From the NCBI GenBank assembly GCA_012839805.1, contig DUMU01000046.1, positions 1 through 42,414 of the forward strand: DNA of 42,414 bases, in the 5' to 3' direction. The notes below the pieces were generated by a model. The model had not been told where the DNA came from. It saw nothing but the letters and a program-made list of their open reading frames with translations, and did not search any database. Shown one piece after another: positions 1 to 7,865 of the stretch. Source of the stretch: Bacillota bacterium (lineage in GTDB: Bacteria; Bacillota; Limnochordia; Limnochordales; DUMU01). Both the position numbers and the translations under genes were made by a program. The number at the start of each line of letters is the position of its first letter. Positions within the stretch are counted from its first letter, which is position 1.

Positions 1-144
1 AGTCACCCGCCCATCCTTGACGCAGGTCGTGGACGGTCTGGAGGTCTCTCTCGCGTGCTTTTCGATCTGGCACATGCTGCCAGCCTTTAGACGATCGGGG
101 GTTCGCCCACAGGTACTTGACAGACACTCTTTCCAGGCGACCGC

Positions 145-173
145 TTGACGGGGCGGAGCGGGGAGGCTAAAAT
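145..173 (+). promoter_or_regulatory. Sigma-A-type promoter for tatD
   Basis: A -35 box TTGACG (145-150) and a -10 box TAAAAT (168-173) are separated by 17 bases, close to the housekeeping consensus. It lies about 55 bases before the tatD start, so tatD probably has its own transcript. The first 144 bases show no gene I can support. An open frame ends at TAG 88-90 and could be the tail of an upstream gene, but it has no recognisable protein signature. Confidence 0.6.
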
Positions 174-227
174 GAACTCCGACAGGAAAACTTTTCCCGG
201 CAGTTCACCCGGGAGGCAAAGGAAGCT

Positions 228-1037
228 GTGCTGATTGACTCGCATTGCCATCTCAACGACGACACTTTTTCCGGGGACTCCGGCGATGTCCTCAGGCGGG
301 CGGCGGAGCAAGGCGTGACCGACGTCGTGGTGCCCGGTTACGACCTAACCTCGTCCCGCCGGGCCGTAGCCATGCTCGCCAGCATGGGAAGAGGGCCGGT
401 GCGACTGCATGCTGCAGTCGGCGTTCATCCCCACGAGGCGCGCGGGTTCGGACGACAAGAGGAGGCGGAAGTCCGAACCCTCGCCCGTCACCCCGGAGTG
501 GTGGCCATCGGCGAGACCGGTCTGGACTTCCACTATGACCACTCGCCGCGGGCAGCCCAGGTGGACGCTTTCCGGCGGCATCTCGCCCTCGGAGCGGAGC
601 TGGGGCTGCCGGTGATAGTTCATAGCCGGGAAGCGGAGGCAGAGACGCTGGAGATCCTGCAGGCGTCCGGGGTAGGCGCGACCGGAGGCCCCCGGGTCGT
701 CCTCCATTGCTTCATGGGCAGCTTGCCGTATGCCACGCGGGCGCTGGAGCTCGGTTGTTTTCTTTCGGTCGCGGGACCGATCACCTTCCGCAAGCTCGAC
801 GGGTTAAGGGCCGTGGTGGCCAGCGTACCCATGGACCGGCTGATGGTAGAGACAGACTCGCCTTACCTCACGCCTGAGCCCAACCGAGGACGAAGGAACG
901 AGCCGGCCCGCGTTGCCGATGTTGCCCGCAAGCTGGCCGAGATCCGGGGTTTGTCGCTCGGGGAGGTTGCCCGCAGTACGACGGAGGTGGCCCGGGTGTT
1001 CTTCCGCCTTGATCCGTCGGCCGGGGCTCGAGACTAG
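228..1037 (+). CDS. tatD: TatD family metal-dependent hydrolase (3'-5' DNase)
   Basis: A 269-residue TIM-barrel hydrolase of the amidohydrolase superfamily, expected to be cytoplasmic and to use divalent metal for 3'-5' exonuclease and DNA-repair type activity. Visible family motifs are the N-terminal metal-binding IDSHCHLND, then GETGLDF (metal Glu), VHSREA (His), HCFMG (His) and ETDSPYL (Asp) in the usual order. The length is typical. The start is GTG at 228, where the protein begins directly with the first beta strand; GGGAGG at 211-216 and AGGA closer in can serve as ribosome binding site. Its stop overlaps the stop of the convergent nucleotidyltransferase gene: the four bases CTAG at 1034-1037 hold both stop codons. 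The family call is firm; the exact substrate is not. Confidence 0.95.
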   Translation: MLIDSHCHLNDDTFSGDSGDVLRRAAEQGVTDVVVPGYDLTSSRRAVAMLASMGRGPVRLHAAVGVHPHEARGFGRQEEAEVRTLARHPGVVAIGETGLDFHYDHSPRAAQVDAFRRHLALGAELGLPVIVHSREAEAETLEILQASGVGATGGPRVVLHCFMGSLPYATRALELGCFLSVAGPITFRKLDGLRAVVASVPMDRLMVETDSPYLTPEPNRGRRNEPARVADVARKLAEIRGLSLGEVARSTTEVARVFFRLDPSAGARD

Positions 1038-2023
1038 CGGCCGATATGGATCTCGGAGGAGTCACCGATGTTAAGGCTGGTGAAAGTGCCTTCCACCACG
1101 GCATGTTCGCCCACCACCGAGTCGCTCAGCACGACGTTGGCGACTCGGGCTCCTTCGTTGATGATGCTTTCCTTCACGACGGCGTGGATGATCTCGGCCT
1201 CTTCGCCCACCGAGACGTACGGACCCACCACGGCGTGGTGGAGGCGGGCCGACGGGGCAATTGAGACGGGAGGAATGACGACCGAATCCGGGCTGCTGTA
1301 GGGCGTGCCGTTTTCAGATAGCAGGACATGGTTGGTCTCCAGCAGCGTCTTGGGGTTCCCGCAGTCGAACCAATCGTTCACCGCGAAAGTGGAAAATTCC
1401 TCACCTGCCTCCAGCATGTACTGGAGGCCGTCGGTCAGCTGATACTCTCCCTTGACGCGCTGGTCGCGGCGGATCACTTCCGCGAGGGCCTCGAAAAGTA
1501 GCGCGGGCCGCTGCAGGTAATACAGGCCCACGATGGCCAGGTTGCTCGGGGGGTTTGCCGGCTTTTCCACCAGACGCCGGACCCGGTTGGTCCGGTTGGG
1601 ATCGAGTTCTACCACTCCAAAGCTTTGGGGGTTGGGCACCTCTTTTACCCCCAAGGCATTGGTGGTTCCGGCAAGGACCGGTCTGAGATCGGCACGGAAA
1701 ATCGTATCGCCTAGAACGATCAGAACCGGTTCGTCACCACGCACTGCTTCACGAGTCAGGTATATGGCGTGCCCCAGACCGAGGCGTTCCTCCTGCTCGA
1801 CGTAACGAACGTGTACGTCGTAGTGGGAACTTACGTACTGCACGATCTTATCGCCCAGGTAGCCAACGACGAGTACCACCTCGGTGATTCCCAACGGCAG
1901 CAGCTGGTCCAGGATGTGGCCCAGGATCGGTTTTCCCGCCACGGAAACCAGCGCCTTGGGAACGGTATGCGTGTGCGGACGAAGTCGCGTACCCACCCCC
2001 GCGACGGGCACGATCGCCTGCAT
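1034..2023 (-). CDS. Sugar-1-phosphate nucleotidyltransferase with left-handed beta-helix C terminus
   Basis: A 329-residue enzyme expected to join a nucleoside triphosphate and a sugar 1-phosphate into an NDP-sugar in the cytoplasm. The Rossmann-like N-terminal domain carries the GVGTR signature (residues 9-13), followed by PK at 22-23, a GYLGD segment and the metal-binding Asp in VLGDT (Asp106). From about residue 250 the sequence turns into short hexapeptide-like repeats rich in V, A and G, typical of a left-handed beta helix. This is the architecture of long-form glucose-1-phosphate thymidylyltransferases and related archaeal-type enzymes, so dTTP/glucose-1-P is the best guess, but UTP or another sugar is possible. 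The start is ATG at 2023, with GGAGG 12 or so bases upstream. No other nucleotide-sugar genes are nearby. Confidence 0.88.
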   Translation of the reverse strand: MQAIVPVAGVGTRLRPHTHTVPKALVSVAGKPILGHILDQLLPLGITEVVLVVGYLGDKIVQYVSSHYDVHVRYVEQEERLGLGHAIYLTREAVRGDEPVLIVLGDTIFRADLRPVLAGTTNALGVKEVPNPQSFGVVELDPNRTNRVRRLVEKPANPPSNLAIVGLYYLQRPALLFEALAEVIRRDQRVKGEYQLTDGLQYMLEAGEEFSTFAVNDWFDCGNPKTLLETNHVLLSENGTPYSSPDSVVIPPVSIAPSARLHHAVVGPYVSVGEEAEIIHAVVKESIINEGARVANVVLSDSVVGEHAVVEGTFTSLNIGDSSEIHIGR

Positions 2024-2320
2024 GATAGCCGCACGCCTCCTCCCTCGCGTCTTTGGGCCGTCTTGGCCCCCGGGCCGCTGATCATCATATCACACTCGTC
2101 TCCAATCCATGCGATGCGACCCATGGCCGGGAACACTCGGGGTGGCATCCCCCTCTCGGCCGGCCGGATCACTGCCGCCGCTTCCAGGTGCCGGCACGGG
2201 CCGCCGGGCCATCGACAAAAGCTCAAGGAGATTACCAACCCCTCGCTTCCGCCCGCGTTTGCTAAAATGGAGTGGTTCAGGTGAGCACCGGACAAGCGTG
2301 CGAAGCGGAGGGGAGACGCC
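2024..2320. other. Divergent intergenic region between nucleotidyltransferase and purA
   Basis: There is no gene here. On the minus strand it holds the candidate extended -10 described separately. On the plus strand a TAAAAT hexamer at 2263-2268 is a plausible -10 for purA but lacks a convincing -35. I looked for a purine riboswitch or other folded leader ahead of purA and did not see one. Confidence 0.5.
2084..2092 (-). promoter_or_regulatory. Possible extended -10 promoter for the nucleotidyltransferase
   Basis: Read on the minus strand, TGA-TATGAT forms an extended -10 element (TG, one base, then the hexamer at 2089-2084). It sits about 60 bases upstream of the gene start. No good -35 box is visible 17 bases further upstream, which fits an extended -10 promoter but leaves the call uncertain. 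Confidence 0.35.
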
Positions 2321-3610
2321 ATGCCGACGTTGGCAATCGTAGGAGCCCAGTGGGGCGATGAGGGAAAAGGGAAGGTTACGGACTATCTGGCCGCGCGGGC
2401 GGACATGGTGGTCCGTTACCAGGGAGGAGCCAACGCCGGGCACACGGTGGTCTTCCGGGGCGAGACGTTCCGGCTGCATCACGTCCCGTCCGGCATCTTC
2501 TATCCTGGTACCATCTGCCTGATCGGTAACGGGGTGGTGGTCGACCCCGAGCATTTGCTGCAGGAGATCGACGAACTCGAAGCGCGAGGCATAGACACCC
2601 GCTCTCTTTTCATCAGCGACCGGGCTCAGGTGATCATGCCCTACCACAAAGAGCAGGATCGCCTGGAAGAAGAGGTGCGGGGGGACCGGCGCCTCGGGAC
2701 GACGGGCCGGGGAATCGGGCCCTGCTACGCCGACAAGGTGGCCCGGTACGGGATCCGCATGATCGACCTGCTCGATCGAGCTTCGCTGGCCGAGGCCCTG
2801 GATCGGGTACTTCCCATCAAGAACCGTCTCTTACGGCAGGTGTTCCACCACCCCGGATTCGAGAAAGAGGTCCTGCTCAACCAATTCCTGGCGTATGGTG
2901 AGCGCCTGCGGGGGCGTATCGTCGACACCGTGACGCTGGTGAACGAGGCCGCCGAGGCGGGTAAACGGATCCTTTTCGAAGGAGCTCAGGGCACGCTCCT
3001 TGACATCGATTACGGTACATATCCGTTCGTTACATCCTCTTCGCCCACGGCCGGGGGCGTCTCGGTGGGTTCGGGGCTCGGCCCGACCCGGCTGCAGGGT
3101 GTGCTCGGGGTGGCGAAAGCGTATGCCACCCGGGTGGGAGAGGGCCCGTTCCCTTCCGAGGAAAAGGGTGAACTGGGGGCACGTCTACGCCAGCGCGGCC
3201 AGGAGTTCGGTACGACGACCGGCCGCCCGCGCCGTTGCGGCTGGTTCGACGCCGTAGTGGGCCGTTTCGCGGTCCGGGTGAACGGCATAACGGGACTGGC
3301 CATCACCAAACTGGACGTGCTGGACGGCTTCGAAAAGGTCAGGATCTGCGTCGGCTACCGGTACGGGGGCCAGGTGCGTCGCACCCTTCCCACCGACCTG
3401 CGGCTTCTTGCCCAATCCCAGCCGGTATACGAGGAACTGCCGGGATGGGAGCAGACCCGCGGGGCTCGTACCTTTTCCGAGCTCCCCGCGGCTGCTCAGC
3501 GTTACCTTGAGGCACTGGCCGACCTATGTGGGGCTCCGATCGCCCTGGTGTCGGTGGGGTACGATCGGGACGAGACGATAGTAGTCCGCCCCGACCTGCT
3601 CCTTTTGTGA
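2321..3610 (+). CDS. purA: Adenylosuccinate synthetase
   Basis: A 429-residue enzyme that joins IMP and aspartate using GTP to make adenylosuccinate, the first committed step from IMP to AMP. The N terminus has the GAQWGDEGKGK glycine-rich loop with catalytic Asp13, and GGANAGHT supplies the catalytic His41. A later segment TTTGRPRRCGW is the family IMP/aspartate-binding loop, and TKLDVLDG is the guanine-recognition motif. Length and order match bacterial PurA throughout. ATG at 2321 follows a GGAGGGGAG Shine-Dalgarno. The gene is transcribed alone and ends 18 bases before the stop of the opposing isomerase gene. hpt at 33970-34509 provides the salvage route into the same IMP pool. Confidence 0.98.
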   Translation: MPTLAIVGAQWGDEGKGKVTDYLAARADMVVRYQGGANAGHTVVFRGETFRLHHVPSGIFYPGTICLIGNGVVVDPEHLLQEIDELEARGIDTRSLFISDRAQVIMPYHKEQDRLEEEVRGDRRLGTTGRGIGPCYADKVARYGIRMIDLLDRASLAEALDRVLPIKNRLLRQVFHHPGFEKEVLLNQFLAYGERLRGRIVDTVTLVNEAAEAGKRILFEGAQGTLLDIDYGTYPFVTSSSPTAGGVSVGSGLGPTRLQGVLGVAKAYATRVGEGPFPSEEKGELGARLRQRGQEFGTTTGRPRRCGWFDAVVGRFAVRVNGITGLAITKLDVLDGFEKVRICVGYRYGGQVRRTLPTDLRLLAQSQPVYEELPGWEQTRGARTFSELPAAAQRYLEALADLCGAPIALVSVGYDRDETIVVRPDLLLL

Positions 3611-3628
3611 ACTGCCTTCCGGTGGACT

Positions 3629-4390
3629 TTAGCCCCAGTGCTGCCGTATCAGCCGGATGGTCTGCTCGACGCCGGCGTACTGGTCGCCCTGGCCTTCGAA
3701 CTCCACGGAAACAGGGCCGTCGAAGCCAGCGTCTTTTACTATGCGGAGGCATCGGGCGAAGTCAAACTGGGGTAACTCGCCTCTCTCGTCGAAATCGTAG
3801 GTCTTGGCATGAACTACCGCCGCCAGCGGCGCGATCTGGGCCAGGGCGGCGTAGCGGATCTCGGCCGGGAAGTTGCCAAAATCGGGCAGCAACGCAAAAT
3901 GCTGGGTGCCCACCGCGTGGGTGACCGAAAGCAGGTGGTCGGGGTTGGAGGAAAGCCCGCCGTGGTTTTCGACCAGCAGGGTCATTCCGAGCTTTCCAGC
4001 ATACGCTGCGAGCTCCTGCAGGGACTCGATAGTAACTGCGAGGTCGTTTTTAGGGTTGCTCCCCAGATTGACCCGGGCGCAGGGCGACCCCAGGTAATGC
4101 GCCACCTCCAGCCAGCCTTCGATGATGCGCACGTCGTGGCGGCGTCCCTTATCGTCCAGGCGGGATATGTTCCCCACATCAATGGGCATGTTTACCACGT
4201 GGACTCCGGCGGCATTGTAAGCTTCCAGGATCCGGTCCAAGAACCAGGCGTCCTGGCGGGGGACGTGCATCTGGCAGAGTTCCACCGCCGAGACGCCAAA
4301 GCGCTCGTGAACCACACGCCCGAACTCCTCGACGGGGAACTCACGGTTGATGTGACTGCGCAGGCTCCAGCTCGAAACCGCTATTTCCAA
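3629..4390 (-). CDS. Sugar phosphate isomerase/epimerase family TIM-barrel protein
   Basis: A 253-residue AP-endonuclease-2-like TIM barrel, the family of xylose-isomerase-like epimerases. Metal-ligand candidates appear in order: Glu in LLVENHGG, Asp in LPDFGNF, His in VVHAKTYDF and Glu in VSVEFEGQGD. No signal peptide is seen, so it should be cytoplasmic. The substrate cannot be read from sequence; hydroxypyruvate isomerase, inosose or tagatose epimerase-like roles all occur in this fold. The start is TTG at 4390 with AGGAGGG eight bases upstream. It is a single-gene unit, convergent with purA. A second, distinct member of the fold is encoded at 6534-7505 beyond the tRNA cluster. Confidence 0.82.
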   Translation of the reverse strand: MEIAVSSWSLRSHINREFPVEEFGRVVHERFGVSAVELCQMHVPRQDAWFLDRILEAYNAAGVHVVNMPIDVGNISRLDDKGRRHDVRIIEGWLEVAHYLGSPCARVNLGSNPKNDLAVTIESLQELAAYAGKLGMTLLVENHGGLSSNPDHLLSVTHAVGTQHFALLPDFGNFPAEIRYAALAQIAPLAAVVHAKTYDFDERGELPQFDFARCLRIVKDAGFDGPVSVEFEGQGDQYAGVEQTIRLIRQHWG

Positions 4391-4687
4391 GACCAGGCCC
4401 TCCTCAGATTATGGTGCGCTGGACGAGCCACGAACCCGGGGCTCTTCGCCCGCCTCCGGCCCTGCCGCTCCTAGAATACCACGGGAATGGGCGGTACGCT
4501 CGTCGCCTACATGACTCGCGGGTAATACTTCCCAGGCCGGCGGGCCGCACTTTTCTGCCGTTTTGGGCGGGAGTGACGCTTTTAGCAGGGGAGCGCAGGC
4601 GGCACGCCCGGCGCGGGCGGGAACCCGCTGGTGCGGTTGACGCTGGGCCTGCCCTTCTGCTAAACTCGGTAGGTAGTCGAAGCGCGG
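4391..4687. other. Intergenic region before the tRNA cluster
   Basis: No protein gene is supported here. The right-hand end carries the tRNA promoter at 4637-4666. On the minus strand TATTCT around 4476 could be a -10 for the isomerase gene, but no matching -35 is convincing. Confidence 0.5.
4637..4666 (+). promoter_or_regulatory. Promoter of the tRNA cluster
   Basis: TTGACG (4637-4642) and TAAACT (4661-4666) are spaced by 18 bases and end 21 bases before the first base of tRNA-Glu, a suitable distance for a stable-RNA transcript. Confidence 0.6.
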
Positions 4688-4763
4688 GCCGCCATCGTCT
4701 AGGGGCCTAGGACATCGCCCTTTCAAGGCGAAAACACGGGTTCGAATCCCGTTGGCGGTACCA
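4688..4763 (+). tRNA. tRNA-Glu (anticodon TTC)
   Basis: The acceptor stem GCCGCCA pairs with TGGCGGT. The anticodon stem TCGCC/GGCGA encloses loop CTTTCAA with anticodon TTC. The T arm has the standard TTCGAAT loop, and the 3' CCA is encoded. It is 76 bases long and the first gene of the five-tRNA cluster. Confidence 0.97.
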
Positions 4764-4790
4764 TGAGGGTTCTCGCCGGGCTGCGACTCC

Positions 4791-4820
4791 TTGACACTCC
4801 GGTGGAACCGGCGTTATCAT
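4791..4820 (+). promoter_or_regulatory. Second promoter inside the tRNA cluster
   Basis: TTGACA (4791-4796, perfect -35) and TATCAT (4815-4820) with an 18-base spacer lie between tRNA-Glu and tRNA-Val. The last four tRNAs may therefore be transcribed independently of tRNA-Glu. Confidence 0.6.
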
Positions 4821-4836
4821 GTTGTCACCGGGTGAC

Positions 4837-4913
4837 GGGCGCATAGCTCAGTTGGTCAGAGCGCTACGTTCACATCGTAGAGGTCGCAGGTTCGAGTCCT
4901 GCTGCGCCCACCA
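4837..4913 (+). tRNA. tRNA-Val (anticodon CAC)
   Basis: Acceptor GGGCGCA pairs with TGCGCCC. The anticodon stem CTACG/CGTAG encloses loop TTCACAT, giving anticodon CAC for GTG codons. CCA is encoded and the length is 77 bases. Confidence 0.97.
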
Positions 4914-4936
4914 CGGGTGAGCTTCGAGAGCGGCGG

Positions 4937-5011
4937 GCGGATGTAGCTCAGCGGTAGAGCATCGGCTTCCCAAGCCGAGGGTCGCGGGTTCGAACCCCGT
5001 CATCCGCTCCA
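4937..5011 (+). tRNA. tRNA-Gly (anticodon CCC)
   Basis: Acceptor GCGGATG pairs with CATCCGC. The anticodon stem TCGGC/GCCGA encloses TTCCCAA with anticodon CCC for GGG codons. CCA is encoded and the length is 75 bases. Confidence 0.97.
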
Positions 5012-5021
5012 TTGCTTTTTG

Positions 5022-5096
5022 GCTGGCGTAGCTCAGTGGTAGAGCAGTGCACTCGTAATGCACAGGTCGAGGGTTCGAGTCCCTCCGCCAGCTCCA
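5022..5096 (+). tRNA. tRNA-Thr (anticodon CGT)
   Basis: Acceptor GCTGGCG pairs with CGCCAGC. The anticodon stem GTGCA/TGCAC encloses CTCGTAA with anticodon CGT for ACG codons. CCA is encoded and the length is 75 bases. Confidence 0.97.
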
Positions 5097-5112
5097 GGAT
5101 AGTGTTTTGCGT

Positions 5113-5187
5113 GCGCCTATAGCTCAGGGGACAGAGCGCCGGCCTCCGGAGCCGGGTGCGCAGGTTCGAATCCTGCTAGGCGCACCA
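5113..5187 (+). tRNA. tRNA-Arg (anticodon CCG)
   Basis: Acceptor GCGCCTA pairs with TAGGCGC. The anticodon stem CCGGC/GCCGG encloses CTCCGGA with anticodon CCG for CGG codons. CCA is encoded and the length is 75 bases. It is the last tRNA of the cluster and is followed at once by a terminator. Confidence 0.97.
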
Positions 5188-5198
5188 TTCTTTTCCGG

Positions 5199-5225
5199 CC
5201 TGCCCGCTCGCGCGGGCAGGTTTTT
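5199..5225 (+). terminator. Rho-independent terminator of the tRNA cluster
   Basis: A perfect 9-bp stem CCTGCCCGC (5199-5207) and GCGGGCAGG (5212-5220) with a 4-base loop is followed by TTTTT. It separates the tRNA transcript from the glycerate kinase gene. Confidence 0.9.
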
Positions 5226-5291
5226 CGTCTGCGATCGCCCTGAAAGGGATCCAGTAGCAGGTGGCGAAAGAGACGGCGGAGGGCTCTCGTT

Positions 5292-6473
5292 TTGCGCATC
5301 CTCATCGCTCCCGACAAGTTCAAAGGATCGGCCTCGGCGGCAGAGGTCGCCGCGGCACTGGCACGGGGACTCGCCCGGATATGGCCGCAAGCCGAGTTTC
5401 GCCTTCTGCCCATGGCGGATGGTGGGGAGGGAACGGCAGAGGCCATAGTCCGGGCAGCGAACGGTTCGTGGGTGGAGGTCGAGGTCTCGGACCCGCTCGG
5501 CCGGCGCCGGCGTGCCCGTTTCGGCCGCATCGGACCGGCCGGCCGGACTGCCGTAATCGAGATGGCCGCCAGTACCGGGTTGGCGCTCCTGACTCCCGGT
5601 GAACGCAGGCCCCTCGAGACTTCGTCCTATGGCTTGGGTGAGCTCATCCGGGCCGCGCTTTCCGCCGGATGCGAGGAGATCCTTCTCGGCATCGGGGGGT
5701 CGGCCACGGTGGACGGCGGCAGTGGCATGTTGAGTGCGCTCGGTGCCCGGCTCGTTGACAAGAACGGCAATACTTTGCGCGGGAGCGGAGGAGAGCTCGC
5801 GAAGCTCTCGGTGGTCGACCTTTCGGCGCTCGACCCTCGCCTTGGCTCCGTGCCTTTTCGTATTGCGTGTGACGTGGCCAACCCGCTCCTGGGCCCGCAA
5901 GGGGCGGCCCGGGTGTTTGCCCCTCAAAAGGGGGCCAGCCCCGACGAGGTGGAGATCCTGGAGAAGGGTCTTGAGGTATTCGCAGACCGTCTGGAAGCTG
6001 CTACCGGGCGCCGGGTACGCGACTTGCCGGGAACAGGGGCAGCAGGTGGGGTAGGCTTTGCTTTGCTCGCGATTTCACCTCTTGCGCGACTGGAGCGCGG
6101 GGTCGATCTGGTGGCAGAGGCGGTCGGGCTGGAGGAGGCGATCGAGTGGGCGGACCTCGTAATCACCGGGGAGGGTAGACTGGACGCTCAGACTGCTTTC
6201 GGGAAAGTGCCGTACGGCGTAGCCCACCGGGCGCGGGCCCGGGGACGCCCGGTGGTGGCGGTGGTGGGCAGTATCGACCGGGACCTGTCGCTCGCTTCGG
6301 CTTCGGAACGGTTGCCTGCCTTAAGCATCCTCACCGAACCGATCACGTTGTCCGAGGCCATGGCCGCGACCCCGGCTTTGCTGGAACGGGCGGGCGAACG
6401 GTTGGGAGCCCTGCTCGAGGTTGGATCCATGCTGGCCGGGCGCACGAAAGGCGAGACCGCCGTTCCCTGCTGA
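5292..6473 (+). CDS. glxK: Glycerate kinase (GlxK/GarK family)
   Basis: A 393-residue kinase that phosphorylates glycerate with ATP, feeding glycolysis; family members make 2- or 3-phosphoglycerate, most often 2-. The family signature opens the protein (ILIAPDKFKGS), followed by ADGGEGT near residue 47, GIGGSATVDGG near 135, PGTGAAGGVGFAL near 250 and the closing TGEGRLDAQTAFGK segment near 295. Length is typical. The start is TTG at 5292, chosen because GGAGGG (5278-5283) lies eight bases ahead and the protein starts exactly with the conserved strand. It follows the tRNA terminator and may be co-transcribed with the TIM-barrel isomerase 60 bases downstream, which suggests a small sugar-acid or hydroxypyruvate/glycerate route. 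Confidence 0.93.
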   Translation: MRILIAPDKFKGSASAAEVAAALARGLARIWPQAEFRLLPMADGGEGTAEAIVRAANGSWVEVEVSDPLGRRRRARFGRIGPAGRTAVIEMAASTGLALLTPGERRPLETSSYGLGELIRAALSAGCEEILLGIGGSATVDGGSGMLSALGARLVDKNGNTLRGSGGELAKLSVVDLSALDPRLGSVPFRIACDVANPLLGPQGAARVFAPQKGASPDEVEILEKGLEVFADRLEAATGRRVRDLPGTGAAGGVGFALLAISPLARLERGVDLVAEAVGLEEAIEWADLVITGEGRLDAQTAFGKVPYGVAHRARARGRPVVAVVGSIDRDLSLASASERLPALSILTEPITLSEAMAATPALLERAGERLGALLEVGSMLAGRTKGETAVPC

Positions 6474-6533
6474 TTGGCGGAAGCTGCGTAGGGGCAGGGT
6501 AGAACCAAACCAAGGAAGGAGCATGTAGAGGCC

Positions 6534-7505
6534 ATGAAGATCGGCGTGTTCACAGTCCTGTTCGCGAACATTCCCTTCCCGGAAATGCTGCAGAAGGTCA
6601 AATCCTATGGGCTAGAGGCAGTAGAGATCGGCTGCGGTGGCTATCCCGGCAAGGCTCACTGTGATCCGGCCGAGCTGCTGGCCAACCCCGGCAAGCTCGA
6701 CACCTGGCGCTCGCAACTGCGCGACTCCGGCCTTGAGCTCTCCGCCTTGAGCTGCCACGGCAATCCGCTCCATCCCCAGCCGGAGATCGCTCGCCGCTTC
6801 CACGAAGACTGGCGCCAGGCGGTGCTGCTCGCCGAGAAGCTGGGAGTAAAGACTATCGTGGGTTTTTCTGGTTGTCCTGGCGACTCCGACCAGGCCCGGC
6901 AGCCCAACTGGGTGACCTGCGCCTGGCCTCCCGATTACCTGCAGGTCCTCGAATGGCAATGGAACGAAAAGCTCATCCCCTACTGGCAGGCAGAGGCTAA
7001 GTTTGCCGCCGATCACGGCGTGGAACGTATCGCATTCGAGATGCACCCCGGTTTCTGTGTCTACAACCCCTACACCTTGCTCAAGTTACGGGAAGCGGTA
7101 GGCCCGATCATTGGCGCCAATATCGACCCGAGCCACCTCTTCTGGCAGGGAGTGGACGTGGTCGCAGCCATACGCAAGCTGGGTGAAGCAGGCGCGATCT
7201 ACCACTTCCATGCCAAAGATACCTACGTCGACCCCTACAACACCGCCGTCGACGGTACGCTAGATGCCCGGCCCTACCAGGACATCATCCATCGGTCGTG
7301 GACATTCCGCACGGTAGGGTATGGACACGGGACCAAGGTTTGGAGGGACATAGTCAGTGCTCTGCGTACGGTAGGGTACGACGGAGTCCTTAGCATCGAA
7401 CACGAAGATGCGATGGCCTCCATCGAGGAAGGATTCCGCAAAGCGGTGGAGGTCCTGAGGGAGGCCGTTCTGGCCGACCCCCCGGCGAAGCCCTGGTGGA
7501 CGTAA
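6534..7505 (+). CDS. Sugar phosphate isomerase/epimerase family TIM-barrel protein
   Basis: A 323-residue AP-endonuclease-2-like barrel, longer than the copy at 3629-4390 and not closely similar to it. Likely metal ligands are Glu in IAFEMHPGF, Asp-x-x-His in NIDPSHLFW, His in YHFHAKDTY and Glu in LSIEHEDA. Such proteins isomerise or epimerise keto-sugars and inositol derivatives in the cytoplasm; the substrate is not readable. It lies 60 bases after glycerate kinase on the same strand, with AAGGAAGGAG upstream of the ATG, so the two probably share a transcript. Its stop is only six bases from the stop of the opposing gene. The last residues (KPWWT) are charged and aromatic, with no transmembrane segment. 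Confidence 0.84.
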   Translation: MKIGVFTVLFANIPFPEMLQKVKSYGLEAVEIGCGGYPGKAHCDPAELLANPGKLDTWRSQLRDSGLELSALSCHGNPLHPQPEIARRFHEDWRQAVLLAEKLGVKTIVGFSGCPGDSDQARQPNWVTCAWPPDYLQVLEWQWNEKLIPYWQAEAKFAADHGVERIAFEMHPGFCVYNPYTLLKLREAVGPIIGANIDPSHLFWQGVDVVAAIRKLGEAGAIYHFHAKDTYVDPYNTAVDGTLDARPYQDIIHRSWTFRTVGYGHGTKVWRDIVSALRTVGYDGVLSIEHEDAMASIEEGFRKAVEVLREAVLADPPAKPWWT

Positions 7506-7511
7506 CGAACG

Positions 7512-7865
7512 TCAAAGAGAGGGCGGGGCCTTTTCGTAGACGAGCAGCCAGTACGCGCGGCCGTAGCGCGTTCGGCTCAAAGCCAGATGGCGGATGAGAT
7601 AATAGACGCGGCCGTCGGCCTCCACTTCGTAGCAGTGGTTGCGCCAGCCGTCGAACCAGTCGCGGCGGATGCGGGTAATACGGTGCAGGCGATAGCGGCC
7701 CCGCCCGTCCACATCCCAGAAGGCCACGGGACGACGGGGACGGTCGTCAGCACGTACCCCGACCAGGACCAGCCGGCGGGCCAGCCTCTCTCCCCAGGAC
7801 CGGCTCCCGGGAAGCGTAGCCTGGGGACGGATGCGGAAACAGCGGGGGCGCTGGTCTGACCACAA
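7512..7865 (-). CDS. Small conserved protein resembling DUF6504
   Basis: A 117-residue basic protein rich in Trp, Tyr and Arg. The pattern PVAF-W, GRYRLHRI, a W/WR pair, then CYEVEADGRVYYL and a final YWLLVYE resembles, from memory, the DUF6504 family, small beta-rich proteins of unknown role found in high-GC bacteria, sometimes near translesion polymerase genes. I chose the TTG at 7865 because AGGAGGG sits eight bases upstream and the recognisable protein begins there. The frame stays open further upstream but encodes low-complexity Ala/Arg-rich sequence overlapping the folD start. No signal peptide or membrane segment is seen. It is a single gene, convergent with the isomerase and divergent from folD. 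The gene call is fair and the family call tentative. Confidence 0.6.
   Translation of the reverse strand: MWSDQRPRCFRIRPQATLPGSRSWGERLARRLVLVGVRADDRPRRPVAFWDVDGRGRYRLHRITRIRRDWFDGWRNHCYEVEADGRVYYLIRHLALSRTRYGRAYWLLVYEKAPPSL

Noticed and set aside
1-90. Tail of an upstream coding gene
   Set aside because: The frame ending at 88-90 has no start in the window and no recognisable protein end; it cannot be told from chance.
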